Under the pieces are notes generated by a model that worked only from the letters and a program-made list of their open reading frames with translations, did no database searches and had not been told where the DNA came from. Source: Massilia glaciei (GTDB lineage Bacteria; Pseudomonadota; Gammaproteobacteria; Burkholderiales; Burkholderiaceae_D). Taken from it: a DNA stretch of 64,000 nt. Below are positions 9,150 to 17,223 of the stretch, one piece after another; position 1 is the stretch's first letter, and the number at the start of each line of letters is the position of its first letter. Position numbers and translations under genes: made by a program. The stretch lies in the NCBI RefSeq assembly GCF_003011895.2, contig NZ_PXWF02000259.1, forward strand, positions 1-64,000. Reading direction: 5' to 3'.

Positions 9150-11318
9150 ATGACGACCACCCTAGTGACGACCAGTCAAGCGACGACCAGTCAAGCGACG
9201 ACCAGTCAAGCGACGACCAGTCAAGCGACGCCGAGCCAAGCGACGCCGACCCAGGTGCGGGCCACCTGCCCGCATGACTGCCCCGACACCTGCGCCCTGC
9301 TGATCACCGTGCAGGATGGCGTGGCCACCGAGGTCAAGGGTGACCCGGAGCATCCGACCACGGCCGGCGTGCTGTGCACCAAGGTCGCGCGCTACACCGA
9401 GCGCACCTACCACCCCGAGCGCCTGCTGCACCCGCTGCGCCGGGTCGGCAAAAAGGGCGAGGGCAGGTTCGAGCGCATCAGCTGGGACCAGGCATTGGAC
9501 GAGATCGCCACGCGGCTGGGCGCGATCGCCGCGCGCACGCCGCAGGCGGTGCTGCCGTACAGCTATGCCGGCACCATGGGGCTGGTGCAGGGCGACTCGA
9601 TGTCGATGCGCTTCTTTCACCACATGGGCGCCTCGCTGCTCGACCGCACGATCTGCGCCACGGCCGGCTTCACGGGTTATAAATACACCATCGGCGCGAC
9701 CATCGGCACCGACCTCGAGCAGTTCCAGAACGCCAAGCTGATCATCATCTGGGGCGGCAACCCGATCGCCTCGAACCTGCATTTCTGGATGCGCGCGCAG
9801 GAGGCCAAGCGGCACGGCGCGAGGCTGATCGCGATCGACCCGTACCGCTCGCTCACGGCCGAGAAGTGCCACCAGCACATCGCGCTGCTGCCGGGCACCG
9901 ACGCCGCGCTGGCGCTGGGCCTGATGCACGTGCTGGTCAACGAGAACCTGACCGACGCCGCCTACATCGCCGAGCACACGCTCGGCTTCGCGCAGCTTGC
10001 CGAGCGCGCGGCCGAATGGACGCCCGAGCGCACCGCCGAGACCTGCGGCATCAGCGTCGACGAGGTGGTGGGGCTGGCGCGCGAGTACGGCGCCACGGCG
10101 CGCCGCGGCGAGCCGGTCGCGATCCGCGTCAACTACGGCGTGCAGCGCGTGCACGGCGGCGGCATGGCTGTGCGCAACATCAGCTGCCTGCCGGCGCTGG
10201 TGGGCGCGTGGCGCCACGCCGCCGGCGGCATCCAGCTGTCGGCCTCGGGCGGCTTCCCGGTCAACCGCGCCGGCCTGCAGCGGCCCGATCTGATCAAGGG
10301 CGCGCCGCGCACCATCAATATGAGCACCATCGGCGACGACCTGCTGCGCGATAGCTCGCCCGGCTTCGGTCCCAAAATCGAGGCGCTGGTGATCTACAAC
10401 AGCAACCCGGTGGCGGTGGCGCCGGAGTCGGGCGTGGTCAAGCGCGGCTTCGAGCGCGAGGATTTGTTCACCGTCGTGCTCGAGCACTTCCAGACCGACA
10501 CCGCCGACTACGCCGACATCGTGCTGCCGGCCACCACCCAGCTCGAACACGTGGACGCCCACAGCGCCTACGGCCACCTGTACATGATGGCCAACAACGC
10601 GGCCATCGCGCCGCTGGGCGAGGCCAAGTCGAACGCCGAGATCTTCCGCCTGCTGGCCGCACGCATGGGCTACGACGACCCGTGCTTCAAGGAGAGCGAC
10701 GAGCAGTTGGCGGCACAGGCCTTCGACAACAAGCATGTGCGGGCGGTGCACTTCGACTGGGATTCGCTCAAGCGGCGCGGCTGGCAAAAGCTCAACATGC
10801 AGGACGCGCCGTTCGCCGAGGGCGGCTTTCCGACGCCGTCGGGCAAATGCGAGTTTTATTCGGCCAGCATGCTGGCCGACGGCCTCGATCCGGTGCCGGC
10901 GTATATCGCGCCGCACGAATCGGTGGCGTCCAATCCGGCGTTGGCGGCCAGGTATCCGCTGGCGATGATCTCGCCGCCGGCGCGCAATTTCCTCAATTCG
11001 ACCTTCGTCAACGTGCAAAGCCTGCGCGCGGGCGAGGGTGAGCCGCACCTCGACATCCATCCCGACGACAGCGCCGCGCGCGGCATCGCCAACGGTGAGA
11101 TGGTGCGCATATTCAACGACCGCGGCTCGTTCGTGGCGCGCGCGCGCGTGACGCCGAAGGCGCGCGCGGGCTTGGTGGTGGGCTTGTCGGTGTGGTGGAA
11201 AAAACTCGCCAGCGACGGCAAGAACGCCAACGAAGTGACCAGCCAGCGCCTGACCGACATGGGCCGCGCGCCGACTTTTTACGACACGCTGGTGCAGGTC
11301 GAAAAAGCGGCGGCATAG
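9150..11318 (+). CDS. Molybdopterin oxidoreductase (FdhF/BisC/NasA superfamily)
   Basis: A protein of 722 residues. ATG 9150 is preferred over the in-frame TTG 9138. After a repetitive Thr/Ser/Gln/Ala N-terminus (residues 5-36) come Cys40, Cys44, Cys48 and Cys76 (CPHDCPDTC, then GVLCTK), a normal [4Fe-4S] binding set. The molybdopterin domain follows (LIIIWGGNPIASNLHFW, VLPATTQLEHVD), and a C-terminal Mo-dinucleotide-binding barrel occupies about residues 600-710 (HPDDSAARGIANGEMVRIFN). No Tat signal is visible, so it is probably cytoplasmic. The reaction cannot be fixed; related COG0243 proteins are annotated as formate dehydrogenase, nitrate reductase or biotin-sulfoxide-reductase-like. No partner subunit is adjacent. 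Confidence 0.85.
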   Translation: MTTTLVTTSQATTSQATTSQATTSQATPSQATPTQVRATCPHDCPDTCALLITVQDGVATEVKGDPEHPTTAGVLCTKVARYTERTYHPERLLHPLRRVGKKGEGRFERISWDQALDEIATRLGAIAARTPQAVLPYSYAGTMGLVQGDSMSMRFFHHMGASLLDRTICATAGFTGYKYTIGATIGTDLEQFQNAKLIIIWGGNPIASNLHFWMRAQEAKRHGARLIAIDPYRSLTAEKCHQHIALLPGTDAALALGLMHVLVNENLTDAAYIAEHTLGFAQLAERAAEWTPERTAETCGISVDEVVGLAREYGATARRGEPVAIRVNYGVQRVHGGGMAVRNISCLPALVGAWRHAAGGIQLSASGGFPVNRAGLQRPDLIKGAPRTINMSTIGDDLLRDSSPGFGPKIEALVIYNSNPVAVAPESGVVKRGFEREDLFTVVLEHFQTDTADYADIVLPATTQLEHVDAHSAYGHLYMMANNAAIAPLGEAKSNAEIFRLLAARMGYDDPCFKESDEQLAAQAFDNKHVRAVHFDWDSLKRRGWQKLNMQDAPFAEGGFPTPSGKCEFYSASMLADGLDPVPAYIAPHESVASNPALAARYPLAMISPPARNFLNSTFVNVQSLRAGEGEPHLDIHPDDSAARGIANGEMVRIFNDRGSFVARARVTPKARAGLVVGLSVWWKKLASDGKNANEVTSQRLTDMGRAPTFYDTLVQVEKAAA
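9167..9256 (+). repeat. 15-bp tandem repeat inside the molybdoenzyme gene
   Basis: Four exact copies of GACGACCAGTCAAGC (9167-9226) are followed by two degenerate copies (9227-9256). Each unit encodes TTSQA or TPSQA and keeps the frame, so copy-number changes would lengthen or shorten the N-terminal tail without breaking the protein. Confidence 0.95.
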
Positions 11319-11333
11319 AACGCGAAACACCTA

Positions 11334-12322
11334 CGTCATCCCCGCGCAGGCGGGGACCCATAGGACCGATGCAGCTCGCCGAGGCATCACCCTTCTCGGT
11401 GCGGAAGCGCGAACAACCACTTACGTCATCCCCGCGCAGGCGGGGACCCATAGGGCCGATGCACATCGCCGAGGCATCACCTTTCTCGGCCACGGGCAAG
11501 AAGTTTGGCCAACACGGATCAAGGCGGCTATGGGTCCCCGCCTGCGCGGGGAAGACGGTTTTAAGGTCTGCTTCAAAGGCATACTTGACGCAAGAGGCGC
11601 AAACCGAAGAGGCGCAAACCGAAGAGGCGCAAACCGTAAAAGCGCAGAAGCGCAGAAGCGCGAACAACCACTTACGTCATCCCCGCGCAGGCGGGGACCC
11701 ATAGGGCCGATGCACATCGCCGAGGCATCACCCTTCTCGGCCACGGGCAAGAAGTTAGGCAAACACGGATCAAGGCGGCTATGGGTCCCCGCCCGCGCGG
11801 GGAAGACGGTTTTAAGGTCTGCTTCAAAGGCATACTTGACGCAAGAGGCGCAAACCGAAGAGGCGCAAACCGTAAAAGCGCAGAAGCGCAGAAGCGCAGA
11901 AGCGCGAACAACCACTTACGTCATCCCCGCGCAGGCGGGGACCCATAGGGCCGATGCACATCGCCGAGGCATCACCCTTCTCGGCCACGGGCAAGAAGTT
12001 AGGCAAACACGGATCAAGGCGGCTATGGGTCCCCGCCCGCGCGGGGAAGACGGTTTTAAGGTCTGCTTCAAAGGCATACTTGACGCAAGAGGCGCAAACC
12101 GAAGAGGCGCAAACCGTAAAAGCGCAGAAGCGCAGAAGCGCAGAAGCGCGAACAACCACTTACGTCATCCCCGCGCAGGCGGGGACCCATAGGGCCGATG
12201 CACATCGCCGAGGCATCACCCTTCTCGGCCACGGGCAAGAAGTTAGGCAAACACGGATCAAGGCGGCTATGGGTCCCCGCCCGCGCGGGGAAGACGGTTT
12301 TAAGGTCTGCTTCAAAGGCCTA
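11334..12322. repeat. Tandem array of REP/BIME-like repeats, no gene
   Basis: Four long units start with TTACGTCATCCCCGCGCAGG at 11421, 11672, 11916 and 12160 (periods 251, 244 and 244 bases), preceded by a shortened copy at 11334. Each unit has a REP-like hairpin (CCCCGC-GCAG-GCGGGG). About 107 bases later comes an inverted version (TATGGGTCCCCGC..., at 11529, 11780, 12024 and 12268). Between units lie 15-base subrepeats (GAGGCGCAAACCGAA, three in the first unit and two in later ones) and 8-base GCGCAGAA subrepeats (two, then three), which account exactly for the 7-base length difference. Open frames across it (giving strings like PAQAGTH or SPRRRGPI) are translated repeats, not genes. Confidence 0.92.
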
Positions 12323-12465
12323 CTTCACGCGTCGGCAACTCGTTTTTGAGTTTTGCGACAACCTCCGGCGCGGGGAGGACGTGATTCTCCCGACCCGGGT
12401 CCGCCCGGTGGCGATTTGGTCCCCTGCCCGCGCGGGGGGGCGACGTGGAACCAGGTGCTTCGCAG

Positions 12466-13578
12466 ATGAAAATGATGGACCGATTCAAACTAAGTAAAAC
12501 CAAACGCCGGCTGCTGCTGGCGATCGCGGCGGCGGCCTGCCTGGCCAGCTGCTCCGGCATCAACTACTACGCCCAGGCGGCGCACGGCCAGCTCTCGCTG
12601 CTGGCCGACGCCAGGCCGGTCGACGATTGGCTGGCCGACGCCTCCACCGACGCCAAGCTCAGAGAGCGGCTCGCCTCTGCGCGCCAGATCCGCCGCTTCG
12701 CGGTCGAGCATCTGGGCCTGCCCGACAACGCCAGCTACCGCAACTACGCCGCCCTCAAGCGCCCCTACGTGCTGTGGAACGTGGTGGCCGCGCCCGAACT
12801 GTCGCTGGTGCCGCGCGAGTGGTGCTTCCCGGTGGCCGGCTGCGTCAACTACCGCGGCTACTACGCCAAACAGGGCGCGCTCGACTTCGCCCGCGAACTG
12901 CGCGCCGGCGGCGACGACGTGCAGGTCGGCGGCGTGCCCGCCTACTCCACGCTGGGCTGGTTCAACGACCCCTTGATCTCGACCTTCATCCACTACCCCG
13001 ACGCCGAACTGGCGCGCCTGATCTTCCACGAGCTCTCGCACCAGGTGGTGTACGCGCCCGGCGACTCGCAGTTCAACGAGTCCTTCGCCAGCGCGGTCGA
13101 GGAGGCCGGCGTCGAGCGCTGGCTGGCCGCCCACGGCAACGACGCCATGCGCGCCAAATACGCCGCGTTCTCGGTCCGCAAGGCGGACTTCATCGGCCTG
13201 CTGCTCAAGATCCGCCGCGCGCTCGAGCAAAACTACGCCTCCGCCGCCCCCGTCGAGCAAAAACGCGCGGCCAAGGCGCGCCTGTTCCAGCAACTGACGA
13301 ACGAGTATCAGGAGCTCAAAAGGAACTGGGGCGGCTACGCCGGCTACGACCGCTTTTTCGCCGAACCGCTGTCGAACGCCCATCTGGCCTCGGTGGCCAC
13401 CTACAACGACTTCGTGCCGGCCTTCCGCGCGCTGCGCGCGCGCGAGGGGGGCTTCCCGGGGCTGTACGCGGCCGTGCGCGAGCTCGCCGGCCTGAGCCAG
13501 GAGGAGCGCCACCGCCGCCTGCACCAAATCGGGGGCACCACCGCGCCGCCGAAAGCGCGTGCTGCGCCGCAGCAATGA
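12466..13578 (+). CDS. Lipoprotein zinc aminopeptidase (COG4324 family)
   Basis: A protein of 370 residues. ATG 12466 is chosen, with ATG 12472 and 12475 as close alternatives. The N-terminus is a lipoprotein signal (basic residues, then LLLAIAAAACLASCSG with a lipobox Cys). The zinc motif HELSH is near residue 187, followed by NESFASAVEEAG, the typical downstream Glu of this family (PF10023, predicted aminopeptidase). It should be anchored in a membrane facing the periplasm; the substrate is unknown. It follows the repeat array and has no obvious operon partner. Confidence 0.82.
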   Translation: MKMMDRFKLSKTKRRLLLAIAAAACLASCSGINYYAQAAHGQLSLLADARPVDDWLADASTDAKLRERLASARQIRRFAVEHLGLPDNASYRNYAALKRPYVLWNVVAAPELSLVPREWCFPVAGCVNYRGYYAKQGALDFARELRAGGDDVQVGGVPAYSTLGWFNDPLISTFIHYPDAELARLIFHELSHQVVYAPGDSQFNESFASAVEEAGVERWLAAHGNDAMRAKYAAFSVRKADFIGLLLKIRRALEQNYASAAPVEQKRAAKARLFQQLTNEYQELKRNWGGYAGYDRFFAEPLSNAHLASVATYNDFVPAFRALRAREGGFPGLYAAVRELAGLSQEERHRRLHQIGGTTAPPKARAAPQQ

Positions 13579-13751
13579 GGCTTTCTGTAGAGGGCTTGCT
13601 CAAATTGCAGCAAAAGCGCTTGCATCCAGACGCGTCGCCCGATAGCATCAAGGTTAGAAGTAACAAAGCGCCTGCTTTTCTGGCGCTTATGCTGCTCAAC
13701 TGGCGCGAAGCGCCGGACCTATAACGATAACTATCAGAGACAGAGGCAGAC

Positions 13752-15434
13752 ATGGATAAATTTTGGCTGAAATCGTATCCGAGCGGCGTTCCAGCGGAGA
13801 TCAACCCGGACCAGTACAAATCGCTGGTGCAACTGCTTGAGGAGTCGTTCAAGAAATTCGCATCCCGCAATGCCTATGTCTGCATGGACAAGTACCTGAC
13901 CTACGCCGAGGTCGACATGTACTCGCAGCGCATGGCCGCCTGGCTGCAAAGCCGCGGCCTGCAAAAAGGCGCGCGCGTGGCCATCATGATGCCCAACGTG
14001 CTCCAGTATCCGATCGCGATCGCCGCGATCCTGCGCGCCGGCTACACCGTGGTCAACGTCAATCCCCTCTACACGCCGCGCGAACTCGAGCACCAGCTCA
14101 TCGATTCGGGCAGCGAGGCCATCATCGTCCTCGAGAACTTCGCCACCACGCTCGAGCAGGTCCTGGCGAAAACCCCGATCAAACACGTCGTCGTCGCCAA
14201 CATGGGCGAAATGCTCGGCTTCCCGAAAAGCTTGATCGTCAATTTCGTGGTCCGCAACGTCAAGAAGCTGGTGCCCGCGTTCTCGCTGCCGAACGCGGTG
14301 CGCTTCATGGACGTACTCGCGCAGGGCTCGAAGATGACCTTCAAGCCGGTGCCGGCCACCCCGACCGACGTCGCATTTTTGCAATACACGGGCGGCACCA
14401 CTGGCGTCTCGAAGGGCGCCACGCTGACACACCGCAACATCATCGCCAACGTGCTGCAAAGCGAGGCCTGGTCGCAGCCGGCGCTGGCCAAGGCGCCCGT
14501 GGTCGAGCAGGTCACGATCGTGTGCGCGCTGCCGCTGTACCATATCTTCGCGCTGACCGCGTGCGCGATGTGGGGCACCCGCGTGGGCGCGCTCAACATC
14601 CTGATCCCGAACCCGCGCGACATCGGCGGCTTCATCAAAGAGCTGTGCAAGTACAAGATCAACATGCTGCCGGCCGTCAACACGCTCTACAACGCGCTGC
14701 TCAACCACCCCGACATCGGCAAGGTCGACTTCTCGGCGCTCAAGATCTCCAACGGCGGCGGCATGGCGGTGCAGCAGAGCGTCAACGACAAATGGAAGAA
14801 GGCGACCGGCACCTGCATCATCGAAGGTTACGGCCTGTCCGAAACCTCGCCGGTGGCCACCTGCAACCGCGCCGACCTGACCGAGTTCTCTGGCACCATC
14901 GGCCTGCCGGTGCCGTCGACCGACATCGCGATCCTCGACGACGATGGCATCCCGGTGGCGCTCGGCGAGCGCGGCGAGATCGCCATCCGCGGCCCGCAGG
15001 TCATGGCCGGCTACTGGAACCGCCCCGACGAGACGGCGCGCGTGATGACGCCGGACGGCTTCTTCAAGTCGGGCGACGTCGGCATCATGGATGCGAACGG
15101 CTACGTCCGGATCGTCGACCGCAAGAAGGACATGATCCTGGTGTCGGGCTTTAACGTCTATCCGACCGAAATCGAAGAAGTCGTCTCGGGCATCCCGGGC
15201 GTGCTCGAATGCGCCTGCATCGGCGTGCCCGACGAGCATTCCGGCGAGGCCGTCAAGGTGTTCATCGTGCGCAAGGACCCGAACCTGACGACCGAGAAGG
15301 TCATGGAGCACTGCAAAGAACAGTTGACCGGCTACAAAAAGCCGAAGTACATCGAGTTCCGCGACGAGCTGCCCAAGACCCCGGTCGGCAAGATCCTGCG
15401 GCGCGTCCTGCGCGACGAGAAGAAGGCCGCATAA
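13752..15434 (+). CDS. fadD: Long-chain-fatty-acid-CoA ligase, first of two tandem copies
   Basis: A protein of 560 residues, the usual FadD length, starting at ATG 13752 (MDKFWLKSY). It activates fatty acids to acyl-CoA through an acyl-adenylate for beta-oxidation. The AMP-binding P-loop YTGGTTGVSKGA is near residue 213, the adenylate motif YGLSETSP near 358, and the hinge/ATP motif DGFFKSGDVG near 435. The fatty-acyl signature continues to IVDRKKDMILVSGFNVYP. The catalytic Lys lies in TPVGKILRR at the C-terminus. A terminator separates it from the second copy, so the two need not be cotranscribed. Confidence 0.93.
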   Translation: MDKFWLKSYPSGVPAEINPDQYKSLVQLLEESFKKFASRNAYVCMDKYLTYAEVDMYSQRMAAWLQSRGLQKGARVAIMMPNVLQYPIAIAAILRAGYTVVNVNPLYTPRELEHQLIDSGSEAIIVLENFATTLEQVLAKTPIKHVVVANMGEMLGFPKSLIVNFVVRNVKKLVPAFSLPNAVRFMDVLAQGSKMTFKPVPATPTDVAFLQYTGGTTGVSKGATLTHRNIIANVLQSEAWSQPALAKAPVVEQVTIVCALPLYHIFALTACAMWGTRVGALNILIPNPRDIGGFIKELCKYKINMLPAVNTLYNALLNHPDIGKVDFSALKISNGGGMAVQQSVNDKWKKATGTCIIEGYGLSETSPVATCNRADLTEFSGTIGLPVPSTDIAILDDDGIPVALGERGEIAIRGPQVMAGYWNRPDETARVMTPDGFFKSGDVGIMDANGYVRIVDRKKDMILVSGFNVYPTEIEEVVSGIPGVLECACIGVPDEHSGEAVKVFIVRKDPNLTTEKVMEHCKEQLTGYKKPKYIEFRDELPKTPVGKILRRVLRDEKKAA

Positions 15435-15444
15435 GCATCGCAGC

Positions 15445-15478
15445 AAAAAAACCGCCCGGGCATCGGGCGGTTTTTTTT
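15445..15478 (+). terminator. Rho-independent terminator between the two fadD genes
   Basis: A6-7, then a stem CCGCCCG with a short loop and CGGGCGG, then T8. It begins about 10 bases after the first fadD stop. Confidence 0.9.
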
Positions 15479-15514
15479 GCCCACCGCATTTATAACTACA
15501 TGAACGAGGCATAG

Positions 15515-17194
15515 ATGGACAAGTTTTGGCTCAAGTCGTACCAGGAGGGCGTGCCGGCGGAGATCGACTACACGCAGTACCGCTCGCTGACCCACCTGCT
15601 CGAGGAGGCGTTCGTCAAGTACGCCGACCGCAAGGCCTACGTCTGTATGGACAAGTCGCTGACGTACCGCGAAGTCGACCAGCTTTCGCAGAACATGGGC
15701 GCGTGGCTGCAGTCGCGCGGCATGCAGCCGGGCGCGCGCGTGGCCATCATGATGCCCAACGTGCTGCAGTACCCGATCGCGCTGGCCGCCGTGCTGCGCG
15801 CCGGCTATGTGATCGTCAACATCAACCCGCTCTACACCCCGCGCGAACTGCAGCACCAGCTGATCGACTCGGGCGCCGAGGCGATCATCGTGCTCGAGAA
15901 TTTTGCCACCACGCTCGAGCAGGTGCTGCCCAAGACCCAGGTCAAGCACATCGTCACGGCGACCATCGGCGACATGCTCGGCTTGAAAGGCACGCTCGTC
16001 AACTTCGTGCTGCGCAACGTCAAGAAGATGGTGCCGGCGTTCTCGCTGCCGACCGCGATCGGCTTCAATAAGATGCTCGCCGACGGCGCTGGCATGAAGC
16101 TCAAACCGGTCACGCTCGGGCACGACGACATCGCCTTTTTACAATACACGGGCGGCACCACGGGCGTGTCCAAGGGCGCCGTGCTGCTGCACCGCAACGT
16201 GATCGCCAACGTGCTGCAGAACGAGGCCTGGCTGCAGCCGACCCTCAACACCCTGCCGCGCGACATGCAGCTGCAGTTCGTCTGCGCGCTGCCGCTTTAC
16301 CATATCTACGCGCTCACGGTGTGCGCGCTGATGGCCACGCGGCTTGGCGGCATGAACGTGCTGATCCCGAACCCGCGCGACATGCCCGGTTTCGTCAAGG
16401 AGCTGCGCAAGTACAAGATCAACGTGTTCCCTGCCGTGAACACGCTCTACAACGGCCTGCTCAACAACCCCGATTTCGCCTCGCTCGACTTCTCGAGCTT
16501 CCGCGTGTGCAACGGCGGCGGCATGGCCGTGCAGCAGTCGGTGGCCGACCGCTGGCTCAAGCTGACCGGCTGCCCGATCGTCGAAGGCTACGGCCTGTCC
16601 GAGACCTCGCCGGTGGCCACCGCCAACCGCTGCGACATCAAGAGCTTCACCGGCACCATCGGCTATCCGTACCCGTCGACCGAGATCCTGATCCTCGACG
16701 ACGACGGCGTGCCGGTCGCGCTCGGCGAGCGCGGCGAGATCGCCATCCGCGGGCCGCAGGTCATGAAGGGCTACTGGAAGCGCGACGACGAGACCGCCAA
16801 GTCGATGACGGCCGACGGCTTCTTCAAGACCGGCGACGTGGGCATCATGGACGAGACCGGCAACACGCGCATCGTCGACCGCAAGAAGGACATGATCCTG
16901 GTGTCGGGCTTTAACGTCTACCCGACCGAGGTCGAGGAGGTCGTATCGGGCCATCCGGGCGTGTTCGAATGCGCCTGCATCGGCGTGCCGGACAAAAATT
17001 CGGGCGAGGCGGTCAAGCTGTTCGTGGTGCGCAAGGACCCGAACCTGACCACCGAGGACCTGATGGCCTACTGCGTGAAGGAGCTGACGGCCTACAAGAA
17101 GCCCAAGCACATCGAGTTCCGCGACGAACTGCCGAAGACCCCGGTCGGCAAGATCCTGCGGCGCGAACTGCGCGACACCAAGCAGGCGGCGTAA
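15515..17194 (+). CDS. fadD: Long-chain-fatty-acid-CoA ligase, second tandem copy
   Basis: A protein of 559 residues, strongly similar to the upstream copy over its whole length and starting with the same MDKFWLKSY. All motifs are intact: YTGGTTGVSKGA, YGLSETSP, DGFFKTGDVG, IVDRKKDMILVSGFNVYP and TPVGKILRR. The start at ATG 15515 has ACGAGG six bases upstream. Substitutions cluster in the N-terminal and middle regions, which could reflect different chain-length preference (inference). A bidirectional terminator separates it from the convergent phoD-like gene. Confidence 0.93.
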   Translation: MDKFWLKSYQEGVPAEIDYTQYRSLTHLLEEAFVKYADRKAYVCMDKSLTYREVDQLSQNMGAWLQSRGMQPGARVAIMMPNVLQYPIALAAVLRAGYVIVNINPLYTPRELQHQLIDSGAEAIIVLENFATTLEQVLPKTQVKHIVTATIGDMLGLKGTLVNFVLRNVKKMVPAFSLPTAIGFNKMLADGAGMKLKPVTLGHDDIAFLQYTGGTTGVSKGAVLLHRNVIANVLQNEAWLQPTLNTLPRDMQLQFVCALPLYHIYALTVCALMATRLGGMNVLIPNPRDMPGFVKELRKYKINVFPAVNTLYNGLLNNPDFASLDFSSFRVCNGGGMAVQQSVADRWLKLTGCPIVEGYGLSETSPVATANRCDIKSFTGTIGYPYPSTEILILDDDGVPVALGERGEIAIRGPQVMKGYWKRDDETAKSMTADGFFKTGDVGIMDETGNTRIVDRKKDMILVSGFNVYPTEVEEVVSGHPGVFECACIGVPDKNSGEAVKLFVVRKDPNLTTEDLMAYCVKELTAYKKPKHIEFRDELPKTPVGKILRRELRDTKQAA

Positions 17195-17195
17195 C

Positions 17196-17223
17196 AAAAA
17201 AAGGACCTTCGGGTCCTTTTTTT
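17196..17223. terminator. Bidirectional terminator between fadD and phoD-like gene
   Basis: A7, stem GGACC, TTCG tetraloop, GGTCC, then T8. It has poly-A and poly-T on both sides and lies between two convergent stops. Confidence 0.92.

Noticed and set aside
9162-11330. A 722-residue minus-strand frame opposite the molybdoenzyme
   Set aside because: It is a shadow frame ending in repeated RRLTG translated from the 15-bp repeat on the wrong strand.
11334-12322. Possible CRISPR array or genes in the repeat region
   Set aside because: Units are 244-251 bases, the sequence between hairpins is itself repeated rather than unique, and the open frames are translations of the REP hairpins.
13697-13725. 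Sigma-70 promoter before the first fadD (TATAAC at 13720)
   Set aside because: No -35 at acceptable spacing was found, so the evidence is too weak to list.
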